Source of the DNA: Thermosipho melanesiensis BI429
GTDB taxonomy: Bacteria > Thermotogota > Thermotogae > Thermotogales > Fervidobacteriaceae
Assembly (NCBI RefSeq): GCF_000016905.1
Contig: NC_009616.1
Span: 620,001 to 684,000, forward strand
DNA length: 64,000 nucleotides
Direction of reading: 5' to 3'
Below the pieces are notes generated by a model. It did no database searches, was not told the DNA's origin, and saw only the letters and a list, made by a program, of their open reading frames with translations. Both the position numbers and the translations under genes were made by a program. Shown one piece after another: positions 1 to 9,432 of the stretch. Positions within the stretch are counted from its first letter, which is position 1; the number at the start of each line of letters is the position of its first letter.

Positions 1-1180
1 TTGCATATGTTAAAGATTCTTCTTTTATTGGCACACCTTCTTTTGCTTCTATTGCCTGATGGAGGCCTCCGCTGTACCTTCTACCAGGTAACAATCTCCC
101 AGTAAACTCGTCAACTATAATAACTTCTCCATTGTTGACAATGTAGTCAACATCCTTTTTAAATAAATGATGAGCTTTAAGTGCATTTAAAAGAAAATAC
201 ATTTTATTCACATGTTCTGGATCGTAAAGATTCTCTATGTTCAGCAATTTTTCAACATACTCTATCCCTTCATCTGTTAAAACAACTGTCTTTTTCTTCT
301 CATCCACTGTAAAATGGACATCTTTTTTCAATCTCTTTGCAACTTGGTTGAACCTTCTGTAATCTGATGCTTTAGTCTTAGAAGGCCCACTTATTACTAA
401 TGGTGTTCGAGCTTCATCAATAAGTATACTATCTACTTCATCGACAATCGCAAAAAAATGGCCTCTTTGAACACGAGAATCCAAATTAATCACTAGGTTA
501 TCTCTTAAATAATCGAATCCAAATTCTGTATTTGTCCCGTATGTAATATCGCATTCGTATGCTTCTTTTCTAGTAATTTCTTTTAATTCTACATCAAAAC
601 AATCTGTATTTACCTTTTTATCATCAGGCAAAAATTCTTCAGCAAAACCTTCTGGCCATACACTTAGATTTTCTCTAATTGCCTTCTCGAAAAGTTCTTT
701 ATTTTTCCAGACAACTTCATAAGATTTGTTTTGGGTATTTATAACAGCTACTCTAAGTCCCAAAGCAAGATAAATAGGCCCCATCCACATAGCATCTCTT
801 TTAGCAAGATAATCATTTACTGTAACAAGATGCACACCTTTTTTAAGCAACGCATTTAAAACAATTGGCATTGTAGCTACTAGTGTTTTTCCTTCACCAG
901 TTTTCATTTCTGCTACCTTTCCCTCATGTAACACCATACCACCAATAAGTTGCACATCAAATGGTCTTAATCCTATTGTTCTTTTTGCAATCTCTCTAAC
1001 AATTGCAAAAACATCTACAAGGTAATCATCTATGTTTTCCCCTGTTATATTGTTTTTAATCTTTTCCATATTTAATATAAGTTCACTAAATGGCACATTA
1101 GATAAGTTAATTTCATTTATCTTTTTTACCCTTTTCCAGTACCTTTTTAAAACTCTCTCATTCTTGTCGAATAATTTCAT
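1..1180 (-). CDS. secA: Protein translocase subunit SecA, N-terminal part (cut by window edge)
   Basis: SecA is the ATPase motor that pushes unfolded proteins through SecYEG. The reading frame is open from the window edge to an ATG at 1180, with an AGGAGG site about 7 bases upstream (1187-1192). The visible 393 codons start [18 protein letters not shown] and contain the Walker A region ([11 protein letters not shown]), the [18 protein letters not shown] segment, the [12 protein letters not shown] motif and the DEAD-like box ([17 protein letters not shown]), in the usual SecA order. The rest of the preprotein cross-linking domain and the C-terminal half lie outside the window. The HD-domain gene 1196-2245 lies just upstream on the same strand, 15 bases away, so the two may be cotranscribed. 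Confidence 0.96.
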   Translation of the reverse strand, partial: MKLFDKNERVLKRYWKRVKKINEINLSNVPFSELILNMEKIKNNITGENIDDYLVDVFAIVREIAKRTIGLRPFDVQLIGGMVLHEGKVAEMKTGEGKTLVATMPIVLNALLKKGVHLVTVNDYLAKRDAMWMGPIYLALGLRVAVINTQNKSYEVVWKNKELFEKAIRENLSVWPEGFAEEFLPDDKKVNTDCFDVELKEITRKEAYECDITYGTNTEFGFDYLRDNLVINLDSRVQRGHFFAIVDEVDSILIDEARTPLVISGPSKTKASDYRRFNQVAKRLKKDVHFTVDEKKKTVVLTDEGIEYVEKLLNIENLYDPEHVNKMYFLLNALKAHHLFKKDVDYIVNNGEVIIVDEFTGRLLPGRRYSGGLHQAIEAKEGVPIKEESLTYA

Positions 1181-1195
1181 AAAATTCCTCCTTTT

Positions 1196-2245
1196 TTAAA
1201 AAACAATATCTTCTATCTCATCAATCCATTCACCTAAGTCTATGTTTTCAAAGTTTTTTAACTTCTTTTTAAGATCAAAAAATACCTCTCTAAACAACCG
1301 TTCCTTATTTCCCGAAAATATTTCAAGCGAACATTCAAGTAATGCAGCAAAATAATCTGCAGTTCTTACTATTTGACCTGTATGATTTGAAAAAGGGTCT
1401 GAAACGATATTTTCAAACTTTTTTAGATAAGATATTTTTGGGTTTTCCTTTATCCATTCGTTGAACATTTCTTTTTCAACCTTTGACACTAAAGCATCAA
1501 GTTCAGGTGTCTTTTTCTTTGTTGGGGTTATAACATCACCTGTAAATGCCTCAGGCAAATCATGAAGAAGAGCCCGTTTTATTATCTCTTCAATTTCTTC
1601 TTTCCTCATTTTTAGCTGTAAAGAAATAATATATGCAATGGTTACAACAATAAAAGAGTGCCCTGCCACAGTAGTTTTAATATTTCTATACATTCTATTC
1701 CATCTTATCATGGAAACCATGTTTAATACGATAGAAAAGATTATCTTTGGAATATCTTTTACTTCATCAAAATCTTTTGAAAAATTATCCAATTTTTCCT
1801 TAAGCTCCTTTATTGGCTTTTCAAAATCAAAAACTTTTCCATTTACCTTTGCCTCGAAAAGACTTGTAATTACATCAGCATATTTATCAATATTATCAAA
1901 TTTATGCATAATTAAACCTTCTATAGAACTTCTTCCAGTTATTTTATATAATTCTTGAAAAGCTTTTTGTCTAACTTTTTCCCAAACATCTGGTGATAAC
2001 CTTTCAACTCTTTCTTTTAGCTCAAGAGAAATATCTGATAAAACTAATTTCGGTAAAACCCTGCTTAATCTCCATTTCAATGAAGATTCTATATCCATAT
2101 GATAATATTCCCTCAAAGCAAAAGATATTAACAAAGAAGAAAAAGCATTATCCGCTTCTGAAAACTTCACAATTGATGGCTTGTTATTCCATCTTTGAAT
2201 GGTAAACAAATTTCCAAGCATGAGTATTAATTTGCCATATCCCAA
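1196..2245 (-). CDS. HD-domain hydrolase, YfbR-like, with a second degenerate HD-like half
   Basis: The C-terminal half has the metal-binding HD pattern (AGHSFIVV near residue 195, then LLHDLPEAFTGD near residue 230, and a late D in the RTADYFAALLE helix), as in YfbR-type 5'-nucleotidases and related HD phosphohydrolases. The N-terminal half starts with a similar RWNNKPSIVKFSEADNAF segment that lines up with RWNRMYRNIKTTVAGHSF but lacks the histidine, so it looks like a decayed HD copy. The start is a TTG at 2245, chosen because GGAGGGG lies at normal spacing upstream; the first ATG is eight codons later with no good site. The substrate is unknown. The gene sits directly upstream of secA on the same strand, and only an AT-rich divergent intergenic region separates it from the ferritin-like gene. 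Confidence 0.75.
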   Translation of the reverse strand: MGYGKLILMLGNLFTIQRWNNKPSIVKFSEADNAFSSLLISFALREYYHMDIESSLKWRLSRVLPKLVLSDISLELKERVERLSPDVWEKVRQKAFQELYKITGRSSIEGLIMHKFDNIDKYADVITSLFEAKVNGKVFDFEKPIKELKEKLDNFSKDFDEVKDIPKIIFSIVLNMVSMIRWNRMYRNIKTTVAGHSFIVVTIAYIISLQLKMRKEEIEEIIKRALLHDLPEAFTGDVITPTKKKTPELDALVSKVEKEMFNEWIKENPKISYLKKFENIVSDPFSNHTGQIVRTADYFAALLECSLEIFSGNKERLFREVFFDLKKKLKNFENIDLGEWIDEIEDIVF

Positions 2246-2294
2246 AATTTCCCCTCCTTCATATGTATTTTAACATATATAAATTAATCTAAAC

Positions 2295-2315
2295 ATTTTG
2301 TTTTAAAAACAAAAT
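2295..2315. promoter_or_regulatory. Perfect 21-base palindrome between divergent genes (candidate operator)
   Basis: Two exact 10-base half-sites (ATTTTGTTTT and its reverse complement) flank a single central A. The palindrome ends 31 bases before the ferritin-like start. A possible -10 box (TAAAAT, 2320-2325) lies just downstream, so a bound protein would cover the -35 region. Being AT-rich, it could also form a weak hairpin. No known regulator family is assigned. Confidence 0.4.
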
Positions 2316-2346
2316 ATTGTAAAATACATATAGGGGAGGTGAAAAA

Positions 2347-2820
2347 ATGACAGTAAACGAATTATTAGGCGTTGCATTAAAAATCGAAGGAGCGGGTTAT
2401 TCATATTATACAAAACTTGCTAACATTTCTACTGGAAAACTTAAAGAGCTCTTCGTCGAGCTTGCAAATGAAGAAAGGGAACATGCAAAAATTTTTGAGG
2501 AAATACTCAAATCTTTCGAAGAAAACCAAACCTTATCTTTAAACGAAGAAGAGATCGGTTATTTAAAAGCCTTTGCGGATGACATTATATTCCCAAAACT
2601 AAGCATTAAAGTACCTCAAAGTGTAAAAGAGGCTTTAAAATTGGCAATAGAAGTGGAAAAAGATTCTATAATATTCTACACAGATATAAAAGCACTTATA
2701 CCAAATAAAGAAGCATTTGAAAAGATCATAGAAGAAGAAAAAAAACACATGAAAAAACTAACATTAAAATTGAACGAAAGCGATACATTTGATATGTTTA
2801 GCGAAGGAAGCAAAATTTAA
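2347..2820 (+). CDS. Ferritin-like (rubrerythrin-type) di-iron protein without rubredoxin domain
   Basis: This 157-residue protein is a four-helix ferritin-like domain. It carries two iron-ligand helix pairs: E near residue 15 with EEREHAKIF near residue 43, then EVEKDSIIFY near residue 101 with EEEKKHMKKL near residue 132. These match the E...ExxH, E...ExxH pattern of rubrerythrin and ferritin relatives. There is no CxxC rubredoxin module, unlike the full rubrerythrin at 52555-53064. The family commonly handles peroxide or iron in anaerobes; the exact reaction here is inferred. The ATG start has a strong GGGAGGTG site. A 21-base palindrome lies upstream and may control it. The stop shares its bases with the stop of the convergent phosphatase-like gene. 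Confidence 0.8.
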   Translation: MTVNELLGVALKIEGAGYSYYTKLANISTGKLKELFVELANEEREHAKIFEEILKSFEENQTLSLNEEEIGYLKAFADDIIFPKLSIKVPQSVKEALKLAIEVEKDSIIFYTDIKALIPNKEAFEKIIEEEKKHMKKLTLKLNESDTFDMFSEGSKI

Positions 2821-3954
2821 ATAATTACAAGCGGCACGAATAACTCTTCATAACTCAGTGAACCATGCATTCCTTCCAATTTTTGTTCTCCACCAGTATA
2901 CATGTAAGTAAAAGAGTAATTTTCTTTGCATAAAAGCACATAATCTCCTATTCTATGCTTCGTCTCATGATGCATCTTTCCTTTTCCAAAATATCCTTCT
3001 TCAAGAGCCTCTATAGAAGGAATTATCTCAAACCTTCCTCCATAATTTTCCTCCATATAATCTAAAAAATCTTTCTTTTTGTTTTTTTGAACGTAAAAAT
3101 ACATCATCCTCATTTCTCCAGTGGGAGGTATTCTCAAAAATTTCATAAGTTCATTTCCCAAAAAAACGTTTTTCTCTCTAGGAGTAGTTACCATTCCGTG
3201 GTCTGCTAGCAAAAATACTCTAGTTTTTTTGTCAACATTTAACTTTTTAAACCAATCTAGTAGATATCTTGCTTCATATTCATATGAATCACTATCCGGA
3301 CCTTTTTTGTGCCCTATTCCATCTAAAATTCCGTAATACACAAACAAAATACCTTTAAAATCCTTTTTTAAAAGTTTTTCTAAATTAGAAAACATATCAA
3401 GCATAGAATAATAACCAAAAACATTTGCATCTTTTTGGGTAAAATAAGAAAGACCCGAATTTGTAATATTCTGCGCAGTTAATATACCTGCAAATACTCC
3501 TTCTTTTTTCAAAAGTTGAAAAACATTCGGAAGATGCTTTAAAGACTTTTTTACAATTGTCGAAAAACTATTTTCTCCCATTCCCGGAAAAACTAAAATC
3601 TATCATGTTAACCAACGTTCCAATCTCTCTTAGAAATTGTATATACCCCAAAACCCCATGCTCTTGTGGGGTAAGACCCGTCATAATACTAGTAATAGCT
3701 GCAGCCGTTGTAGTAGGAAATATACTACTTAACTTTGTATAATCTTCAAAACCTACTTTAAGCTCTTCAAACTTTTTGTATCCCAAACTATCCAAAATAA
3801 ATACAACTATTTTTTCTTTACTATCAAGGTATGGTAAAAGAAACTCTTTCATTTCTATAAATTCATGGTTGGGTGACACACCAAAATGTTTCAACAATAC
3901 ATTAACAAACGAAACTATGCTTTTTTCATATTCTGGTTTTAATAAATTTCCCAT
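2817..3954 (-). pseudogene. Alkaline-phosphatase-superfamily phosphodiesterase, split into two frames
   Basis: The first part (3954 to 3568) has the metal-binding VFILDSLGY segment and the nucleophile region SIFPTTTAAAITSIMTG, followed by LTPQEHGVLGY. The second part (3581 to 2817) holds the remaining metal ligands: GILDGIGHKKGPDSD, LLADHGMVTTP and GMHGSLSYEE. These are the ordered motifs of one type I phosphodiesterase/nucleotide pyrophosphatase domain, so the two reading frames belong to one ancestral gene. The frames overlap by 14 bases (3568-3581); the second frame is +1 to the first and begins with an ATG, so translational coupling of two half-proteins is possible. No homopolymer marks the break. 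It may be a true frameshift, a sequence error, or a split enzyme. The ATG at 3954 lies just after the malG terminator hairpin. Confidence 0.7.
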
Positions 3955-3970
3955 TTTTTCCCTCCATATA

Positions 3971-4014
3971 AAATTAATCCCCGGTTATATTTTACAATAA
4001 CCGGGGATTAATTT
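3971..4014 (-). terminator. Strong hairpin after malG
   Basis: An 18-base perfect inverted repeat (arms 3971-3988 and 3997-4014) with an 8-base loop lies directly after the malG stop. The minus-strand 3' arm ends in ATTAATTT, so the T tract is weak, but the long stem supports termination or 3'-end protection. Confidence 0.75.
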
Positions 4015-6396
4015 CTATCCTTTTACTGAACCCTTTGTAAGTCCACCAACCAAGTATTTTTGCATCGAAAGGAATAAAATTACCATTGGAAGCATACCTA
4101 CAAGCGCTGCAGCAGAGAAAAGGCCCCACTCAGTTTCAAACGGACCCGTGGAAAACGTCCAAAGTCCTACTGCATATGTATATTTTTCCACATCCTGGAG
4201 TATTATCTTTGCAAGTACAAATTCATTAAATGTACCCATAAAGGTTAAGATAACCACAACTGCTAATATAGGTGATGCAAGCGGAAGAACAATTCTCCAA
4301 AACGTTTGCCACCTTGTTGCTCCATCGATCATAGCTGCTTCCTCAAGAGAACTTGGAATTGTATCGTAAAAACCCTTTATCAAATACATGTTAAAAGCAA
4401 TATTACCCAAGTAAACAAAAATTAAACCTCCCAATGTATTTAATCCAAGCCAAGGTATATACCTTCCCATGAAACTTAAAAAACCATAAAGTGCAATCAT
4501 ATACATAATCGCAGGAAACATCTGTATTAGTAATAAAGACATAATACCATATTTTCTTCCCCTAAACCTCATTCTACTAAATGGATATGCCGCAAGTGCA
4601 TTTACAAACGTTGTGATTACAGATACAAGGCCAGCAACTACTACACTGTTGAGTATCCATCTCCAAAGATAATGCCTTTGTTTTTGTTTCCAAATTTGAT
4701 CAAACCTAAACAATCTTTTATCTATTTCCTTAAAGTTCTTATCCAAATCATCAAACGGAAAAATATCCATCAAGTCAGCAGCCGCCTTTGAAGCTATACT
4801 CATGCTTGAAGCAATTTCTGCTGGATATTTTGACTGAACCTCTGTAAAGAGCTGTGATAACACCAAAATTCTAATTTTTACACCATTTTTTGCAGAATAA
4901 ATTGCATTTTTTCCTGTTAATTCTATACTTTCAACATATTTATCGAATTTTTCCAAAAATTCTTTTACATCTTTGCTATATTTTTCATATCTTTTAATTA
5001 AATCTCTATAATCATCTATCCACTCTAATTTTCTAAGATCTTTTCTCATACCACTTTTAACTTCTTCATTGGAAATATAGGTTAAAAAGCTATTTACACT
5101 CCTTCTTAAAGATTTAAGTGATATGTATAACCTATTTATATCCCTTGGAAGTTTATATTTTGAAACCTTTTCTATAAATTTATCAACATCTTTAAAGAAA
5201 TCTTCCGTTAAAATATATGCCTTTGCATCTAAAAGCTTTTGCTCCTTTAAATTAAGTTCATTTCTTTTAACTTCCAATTCTTTCTTTTCACTTTCTAATC
5301 TATTGGAAATTAGAAGTAAGCTGTTTGATGATTTCAGATATTTTTTCTCTACCTCCTGAAAATTCCTTAAAACATTTTCCGCCTCATTAAGTTGCTTAAA
5401 CGATTTTAAATTAAATTGATTAATTATCGAAATAAAATCACCATAACTTGCAAGGTTCTTTTTGTCATATTTTTCCCAAAGTTTTTTTACTTTAGACGCA
5501 TTAGTCATCAACTCATCAACTAAACTCTTTATTTCTTTATTTATCTGCAACTCAGAAATTTTCTCAATTATTTCATATATCTTCAAATATTGTTCAAATT
5601 CACCATTTTCCATAACAAGTGCATTTATTCCCACAGATGGTTTTTCCAAAATTTCATATGCCGCTTTTAACGTTTTGTTAAAACTTTTAACTTGAGGTAT
5701 AATTGAATTTTTGATTATTGTACTTAACCTTCTGTACTCAATCTGATATATATCCATATCCTTTTTTATACTCCTCAAACTTGTTTCTAACTCTTTTATC
5801 AACTTTTCCTTTATTTTTATTTCCATCTTTACATTTTGAAATTCTCTTTCCCACTCTTCCCTGTATTTTGAAACATCTATTCCCTCAAATTCCTTTTCTT
5901 TCCCAAGGGAAAGTATAGCAAACGAAAGGTCTTTTTCTGATGTTTTCTTTACTTTTACTTTTTCCTTTATACCTTTTGAAACATTCAAAATTGTTTCTAT
6001 AATCTCATTTGATTTTTCTTTAACATAAGATTGTATCATACTAAAATGTTCATCTGTAAGTTTTATTAAACTTTTAGATTCTTCTGAATAATTCTTCAAT
6101 TCCTGAATATCTCTTCTAAATTTTTCAACAAGGTATTCTACTGGTTTCTCATCATAAGGTCGAGAATTAGTAGTAATAGCCTCAATATCACTTAAAAGTC
6201 TTAAGACATTATCTTCTGGAAATAAAAGATCTTTATAATTTTGCAAACTCATTCTTGAAGAAAAAAGTTTCGAAGAAAATGCCGCGTTATCTCTTCTTAA
6301 AGAAGTTGATACAACCCAAACAACGGGAAATAATATGGCTACTATTAAAATTACCAAAATCAAATGTGTTAACCAATTGCTTTTTTTCACAACCAT
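4015..6396 (-). CDS. malG: Maltose-type ABC transporter permease MalG with a ~500-residue insertion
   Basis: MalG is one of the two membrane permeases of the maltose/maltodextrin importer. The N-terminal transmembrane helix (residues ~10-30) and the C-terminal permease core (from ~575) are typical. The core holds NSVVVAGLVSVITTF, the PFSRMRF loop and the EAA loop (EEAAMIDGATRWQTFWRIVLP) that docks on the ATPase. Between them lies a ~500-residue, Lys/Glu/Leu-rich region predicted to be largely coiled coil. It should sit outside the membrane, since it follows helix 1. The usual family length is about 280 residues; here it is 793. Oversized MalG proteins are known in Thermotogales, so this is probably a lineage trait, not a fusion artefact. 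malG starts one base inside the malF stop (TAATG). No malK ATPase is nearby. Confidence 0.92.
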   Translation of the reverse strand: MVVKKSNWLTHLILVILIVAILFPVVWVVSTSLRRDNAAFSSKLFSSRMSLQNYKDLLFPEDNVLRLLSDIEAITTNSRPYDEKPVEYLVEKFRRDIQELKNYSEESKSLIKLTDEHFSMIQSYVKEKSNEIIETILNVSKGIKEKVKVKKTSEKDLSFAILSLGKEKEFEGIDVSKYREEWEREFQNVKMEIKIKEKLIKELETSLRSIKKDMDIYQIEYRRLSTIIKNSIIPQVKSFNKTLKAAYEILEKPSVGINALVMENGEFEQYLKIYEIIEKISELQINKEIKSLVDELMTNASKVKKLWEKYDKKNLASYGDFISIINQFNLKSFKQLNEAENVLRNFQEVEKKYLKSSNSLLLISNRLESEKKELEVKRNELNLKEQKLLDAKAYILTEDFFKDVDKFIEKVSKYKLPRDINRLYISLKSLRRSVNSFLTYISNEEVKSGMRKDLRKLEWIDDYRDLIKRYEKYSKDVKEFLEKFDKYVESIELTGKNAIYSAKNGVKIRILVLSQLFTEVQSKYPAEIASSMSIASKAAADLMDIFPFDDLDKNFKEIDKRLFRFDQIWKQKQRHYLWRWILNSVVVAGLVSVITTFVNALAAYPFSRMRFRGRKYGIMSLLLIQMFPAIMYMIALYGFLSFMGRYIPWLGLNTLGGLIFVYLGNIAFNMYLIKGFYDTIPSSLEEAAMIDGATRWQTFWRIVLPLASPILAVVVILTFMGTFNEFVLAKIILQDVEKYTYAVGLWTFSTGPFETEWGLFSAAALVGMLPMVILFLSMQKYLVGGLTKGSVKG

Positions 6397-8102
6397 TATC
6401 TATTCACCTCTTCAAATGAACCTGAAATCTTGAAATTTACAAAACTAATTCCAGCAACTATAAAGAATATTAAAATGGATATAGCACTAGCAAATCCAAA
6501 ATCTTGTCCTCTTCCCGCTTCAAACGCCAACTTATACGTATACGAAATCAAAATATCAGTTGCACCTGCTGGTGTACTTGTATTTGGAATGGCAGGACCA
6601 CCAGAAGTTAAAAGATAAATATTAACAAAGTTGTTAAAATTAAACGCAAAACTACCTACAAGTAATGGAGCAACTGTCGTCATCAAAAGTGGGAATGTAA
6701 TCTTCCAAAATCTTTTTGACCTTGATGCTCCATCTATAGATGCAGCCTCATAAAGTTCATCTGGAATACTTTGTAAAGCACCTAAACTTACTGTCATCAT
6801 ATATGGAAACCCAAGCCAGGTATTAACAATTAAAACTGCAACCTTTGCCCAAAAAGGATTTGTCATCCACTTAATGGATTCTCTATTTAATAAACTATTT
6901 ACAACAAACCTATTTAACACACCATATGTTTCGTTAAAAAAACCGTTTTTCCATATGAGAACAGAAATAAAAGCAGGGATTGCCCAAGGAACAATAAGTA
7001 ATGTCCTATACAACGCTCTTCCCTTTAAAGTATTGTTGTTTAATACAAGAGCAAACGCAAGTCCAATTGCAAATGTAAATAGCACACTAAGTGCAGCATA
7101 AGTAAAATTCCAAAGAAATATTTTTGTAAATGGACCTGAAATAGTGGGATCGGTAAATATCTTCGTAAAGTTTTTTCCACCTACGTATGATATATAACCT
7201 AAAATTGGGACTTTTTCACCTTTTTCGTCAAAATCGTAAAAAGTACCATCCTCTTCCAAAAGTGGTTTGTTCGTTAAATCATTAACTAAAGTTGTTTTAA
7301 CAACCGTTTTTCCGTTTTCAATAACCTCAGAAAGCGCCATTCTGTAAAGATGTTTAATTTGAACCAATTTTAAAGTACCATCATTACTAAACCTTAAAGA
7401 TAACCTTTCTTTTCTACTATTAACAATTTCAACTTTACTTAGAATCGGGAAAGCAATTTTTGATTTAAAAAATACTTCGTTGATAGCTGTTTCTTTATCA
7501 AAAGGCGAATAAAAATAGTTATAAGTTTTATTTTCATCAACAATAGCTATTATCTTTCCGTTTTCTTCCATTACATCGAATTTTTCAAGTGGAATCAATT
7601 CAGCCTCACCCAAAATTATATTTCCCGCCTGCATCCTTATAGGCTTTATATTTCCAACAACATATTTTTCTTCACCTTCACCATAAACTAACACTTTAAA
7701 ATCATCAGTTGGCTCTATTCCTTCATATCTTACAAAAATTTCATACACGTAATTTTTGCTTTTATCGGGTACATAAGTATACACAGGATCTGTTAAAAGC
7801 CTATCGATAACTTCTTGACGTGTCATTATGTGACCAGTTCCGTAATTTGTAAAGGCAGTCTTAATGGTAAAAGCAATGGGATATAATACCAAAATAAAAA
7901 GTAGAACAACAGCAGGTATCATATACCTGTAAGGATATGCCCCTTTGTTAAAAATAAAATAGTCAATTAAAAATACTAAAACAAAAAATGTGATGGCTAA
8001 TTCATAAAATCCTCTAGAAAATAAAAATAATGCTCCCCATATAGAAAAAGCATTAAATAAAGCTAAAAAAACATAACCTACAAACTTCCAAAACTTTATC
8101 AT
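6396..8102 (-). CDS. malF: Maltose-type ABC transporter permease MalF
   Basis: The 568-residue protein has several N-terminal transmembrane helices, a large extracytoplasmic insert (residues ~90-310, comparable to the P2 loop of E. coli MalF) and a C-terminal permease core. The core carries the EAA loop (ELYEAASIDGASRSKRFWK near residue 455). The insert reads GEGEEKYVVGNIKPIRMQ and YNYFYSPFDKETAINEVFF, which fits the P2 domain that contacts the binding protein. The ATG at 8102 follows GGGAGGAG. It lies downstream of malE after a terminator-like hairpin, which would give more malE than malF transcript, and it overlaps malG by one base. Confidence 0.93.
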   Translation of the reverse strand: MIKFWKFVGYVFLALFNAFSIWGALFLFSRGFYELAITFFVLVFLIDYFIFNKGAYPYRYMIPAVVLLFILVLYPIAFTIKTAFTNYGTGHIMTRQEVIDRLLTDPVYTYVPDKSKNYVYEIFVRYEGIEPTDDFKVLVYGEGEEKYVVGNIKPIRMQAGNIILGEAELIPLEKFDVMEENGKIIAIVDENKTYNYFYSPFDKETAINEVFFKSKIAFPILSKVEIVNSRKERLSLRFSNDGTLKLVQIKHLYRMALSEVIENGKTVVKTTLVNDLTNKPLLEEDGTFYDFDEKGEKVPILGYISYVGGKNFTKIFTDPTISGPFTKIFLWNFTYAALSVLFTFAIGLAFALVLNNNTLKGRALYRTLLIVPWAIPAFISVLIWKNGFFNETYGVLNRFVVNSLLNRESIKWMTNPFWAKVAVLIVNTWLGFPYMMTVSLGALQSIPDELYEAASIDGASRSKRFWKITFPLLMTTVAPLLVGSFAFNFNNFVNIYLLTSGGPAIPNTSTPAGATDILISYTYKLAFEAGRGQDFGFASAISILIFFIVAGISFVNFKISGSFEEVNR

Positions 8103-8122
8103 TTCATCTCCTCCCGATAAAA

Positions 8123-8143
8123 ATAGGGGGGAATCCCCCCTTT
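8123..8143 (-). terminator. GC hairpin between malE and malF (partial terminator/attenuator)
   Basis: Six G and six C bases pair around a three-base loop (8126-8131 with 8135-8140). On the minus strand TATTTTTATC follows, then the malF ribosome binding site. The position suits partial termination or protection of malE mRNA, giving excess binding protein. Confidence 0.7.
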
Positions 8144-8160
8144 ATTCTTTATTTAATTTA

Positions 8161-9333
8161 TTACTTAATTCCTGCTAAAATTGTATTTACAGCTTCTTTT
8201 AAAGCTTGTTCGACTGGAACTCCTTGGTCAAGAACTTTAGAAAGTGCATCGCCCATTGCCCCCCATACACCGGCCATTTCTGGAACATTTGGCATTGGAA
8301 GTCCATAATTTCCAAGAAAATCTGCAAATGCAGCTGTTACCTCATCAACCATTGGTAATAAGTCTTTCCTAGATGGAACTCTTGGATCGGCAAGATATAT
8401 TCTGTACATTACATCCTTTGTAGCAATAAACTTGGTCAAAAATTCAATTGCATAAAGTTTGTTTGGAGATTTTGCATTTACCATAAATCCCTGTGCACCA
8501 AAGAATGGTTTTGGTTTTACGCCTGGTTCAAGTTCTGGAATTGGTGCAACCCCAAAATCGATACCTGCTTCTTTCCATCCAGGCACTGCCCATGGCCCAT
8601 TAATTATCATAGCAGCTTGACCATCTTTGAACATATTATCCATAACATTATAGTTATCTCCAGATTCAAGAAGACCTTCATCAACTAATTTTTTAATCAA
8701 AGTTAACCCTTTTACTGCTCCTTCATTTGCAAGTCCAATATCTCTTACATTAATCTTTCCATCTTTTTCACCAAAAACGTATCCTCCAAAACCAAAAATT
8801 GCATAGCTGCTGAAGTAGAAGTTTTTAAAGTCATAAACTAATCCTCTTACTTCTCCTTCATATTCATCTTGAATTTGTTTAGCAAGTCCAATTAATTCAT
8901 CAAATGTCTTTGGTGGTTCTTCAACATAATCTTTGTTGTAAATCAAAGCTGGTCCATCAAATGCATACGGTATACCGTATAACTTTCCGTTGTAAGTAAA
9001 TGCTTTAAGTGGAGTTGGTAAGTATTTGTCTTTTTCAGGAAGAACAGGAATTGGTTCTAAAAGACCATTTGCTGCTAATTCTCCTACCCAGTCGTGTGCA
9101 CCAACTATAATATCTGCACCTTCACCAGCTGGTGCCGCAGTTAAAAACTTGGATTTTATATCATTAAAATTAACTTGAACAACTTCTACATCAATACCGT
9201 AAATAGACTTGAATTCATCAGCAAGTTTTGTTAAAATAGGTGCTTGTGCCTCTGATGTCCAAATAGTAATCTTTGTAGCAAAAACACTAAAAACCATAAT
9301 AATCATTAAAAGAGATACCAATAGTTTTTTCAT
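8161..9333 (-). CDS. malE: Maltose/maltodextrin-binding protein MalE
   Basis: This is the extracytoplasmic solute-binding protein of the mal importer, 390 residues. A signal peptide (MKKLLVSLLMIIMVFSVFA) is followed by the mature start TKITIWTSEAQAPILTKLAD. Maltose-binding family features include EGADIIVGAHDWVGELA (near 75), GKLYGIPYAFDGPALIYNKD (near 117) and AAMIINGPWAVPGWKEAG (near 235). The start is ATG 9333 with GGAGGGG about eight bases upstream. It heads malE-malF-malG on the minus strand and has a candidate operator upstream at 9407-9422. The sugar specificity (maltose, maltotriose or longer) cannot be read from the sequence. Confidence 0.93.
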   Translation of the reverse strand: MKKLLVSLLMIIMVFSVFATKITIWTSEAQAPILTKLADEFKSIYGIDVEVVQVNFNDIKSKFLTAAPAGEGADIIVGAHDWVGELAANGLLEPIPVLPEKDKYLPTPLKAFTYNGKLYGIPYAFDGPALIYNKDYVEEPPKTFDELIGLAKQIQDEYEGEVRGLVYDFKNFYFSSYAIFGFGGYVFGEKDGKINVRDIGLANEGAVKGLTLIKKLVDEGLLESGDNYNVMDNMFKDGQAAMIINGPWAVPGWKEAGIDFGVAPIPELEPGVKPKPFFGAQGFMVNAKSPNKLYAIEFLTKFIATKDVMYRIYLADPRVPSRKDLLPMVDEVTAAFADFLGNYGLPMPNVPEMAGVWGAMGDALSKVLDQGVPVEQALKEAVNTILAGIK

Positions 9334-9406
9334 ACACTTTCCCCTCCTTTTTTAAAATACTCCATAAAATATTTTACTACAAATACTAAAGTATCCATAA
9401 ACCACA

Positions 9407-9432
9407 TTGGAAACTGTTCCAATATCATATTA
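9407..9432 (-). promoter_or_regulatory. malE promoter region with palindromic candidate operator
   Basis: TTGGAAACTGTTCCAA (9407-9422) is a 6+6 inverted repeat with a four-base centre. On the minus strand a TATAAT box (9427-9432) lies just upstream, with AGTGAC about 17 bases further upstream inside the 3' end of the Clp gene. The operator would overlap the transcription start. The regulator is unknown; the symmetry resembles sites bound by dimeric sugar repressors. Confidence 0.45.
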
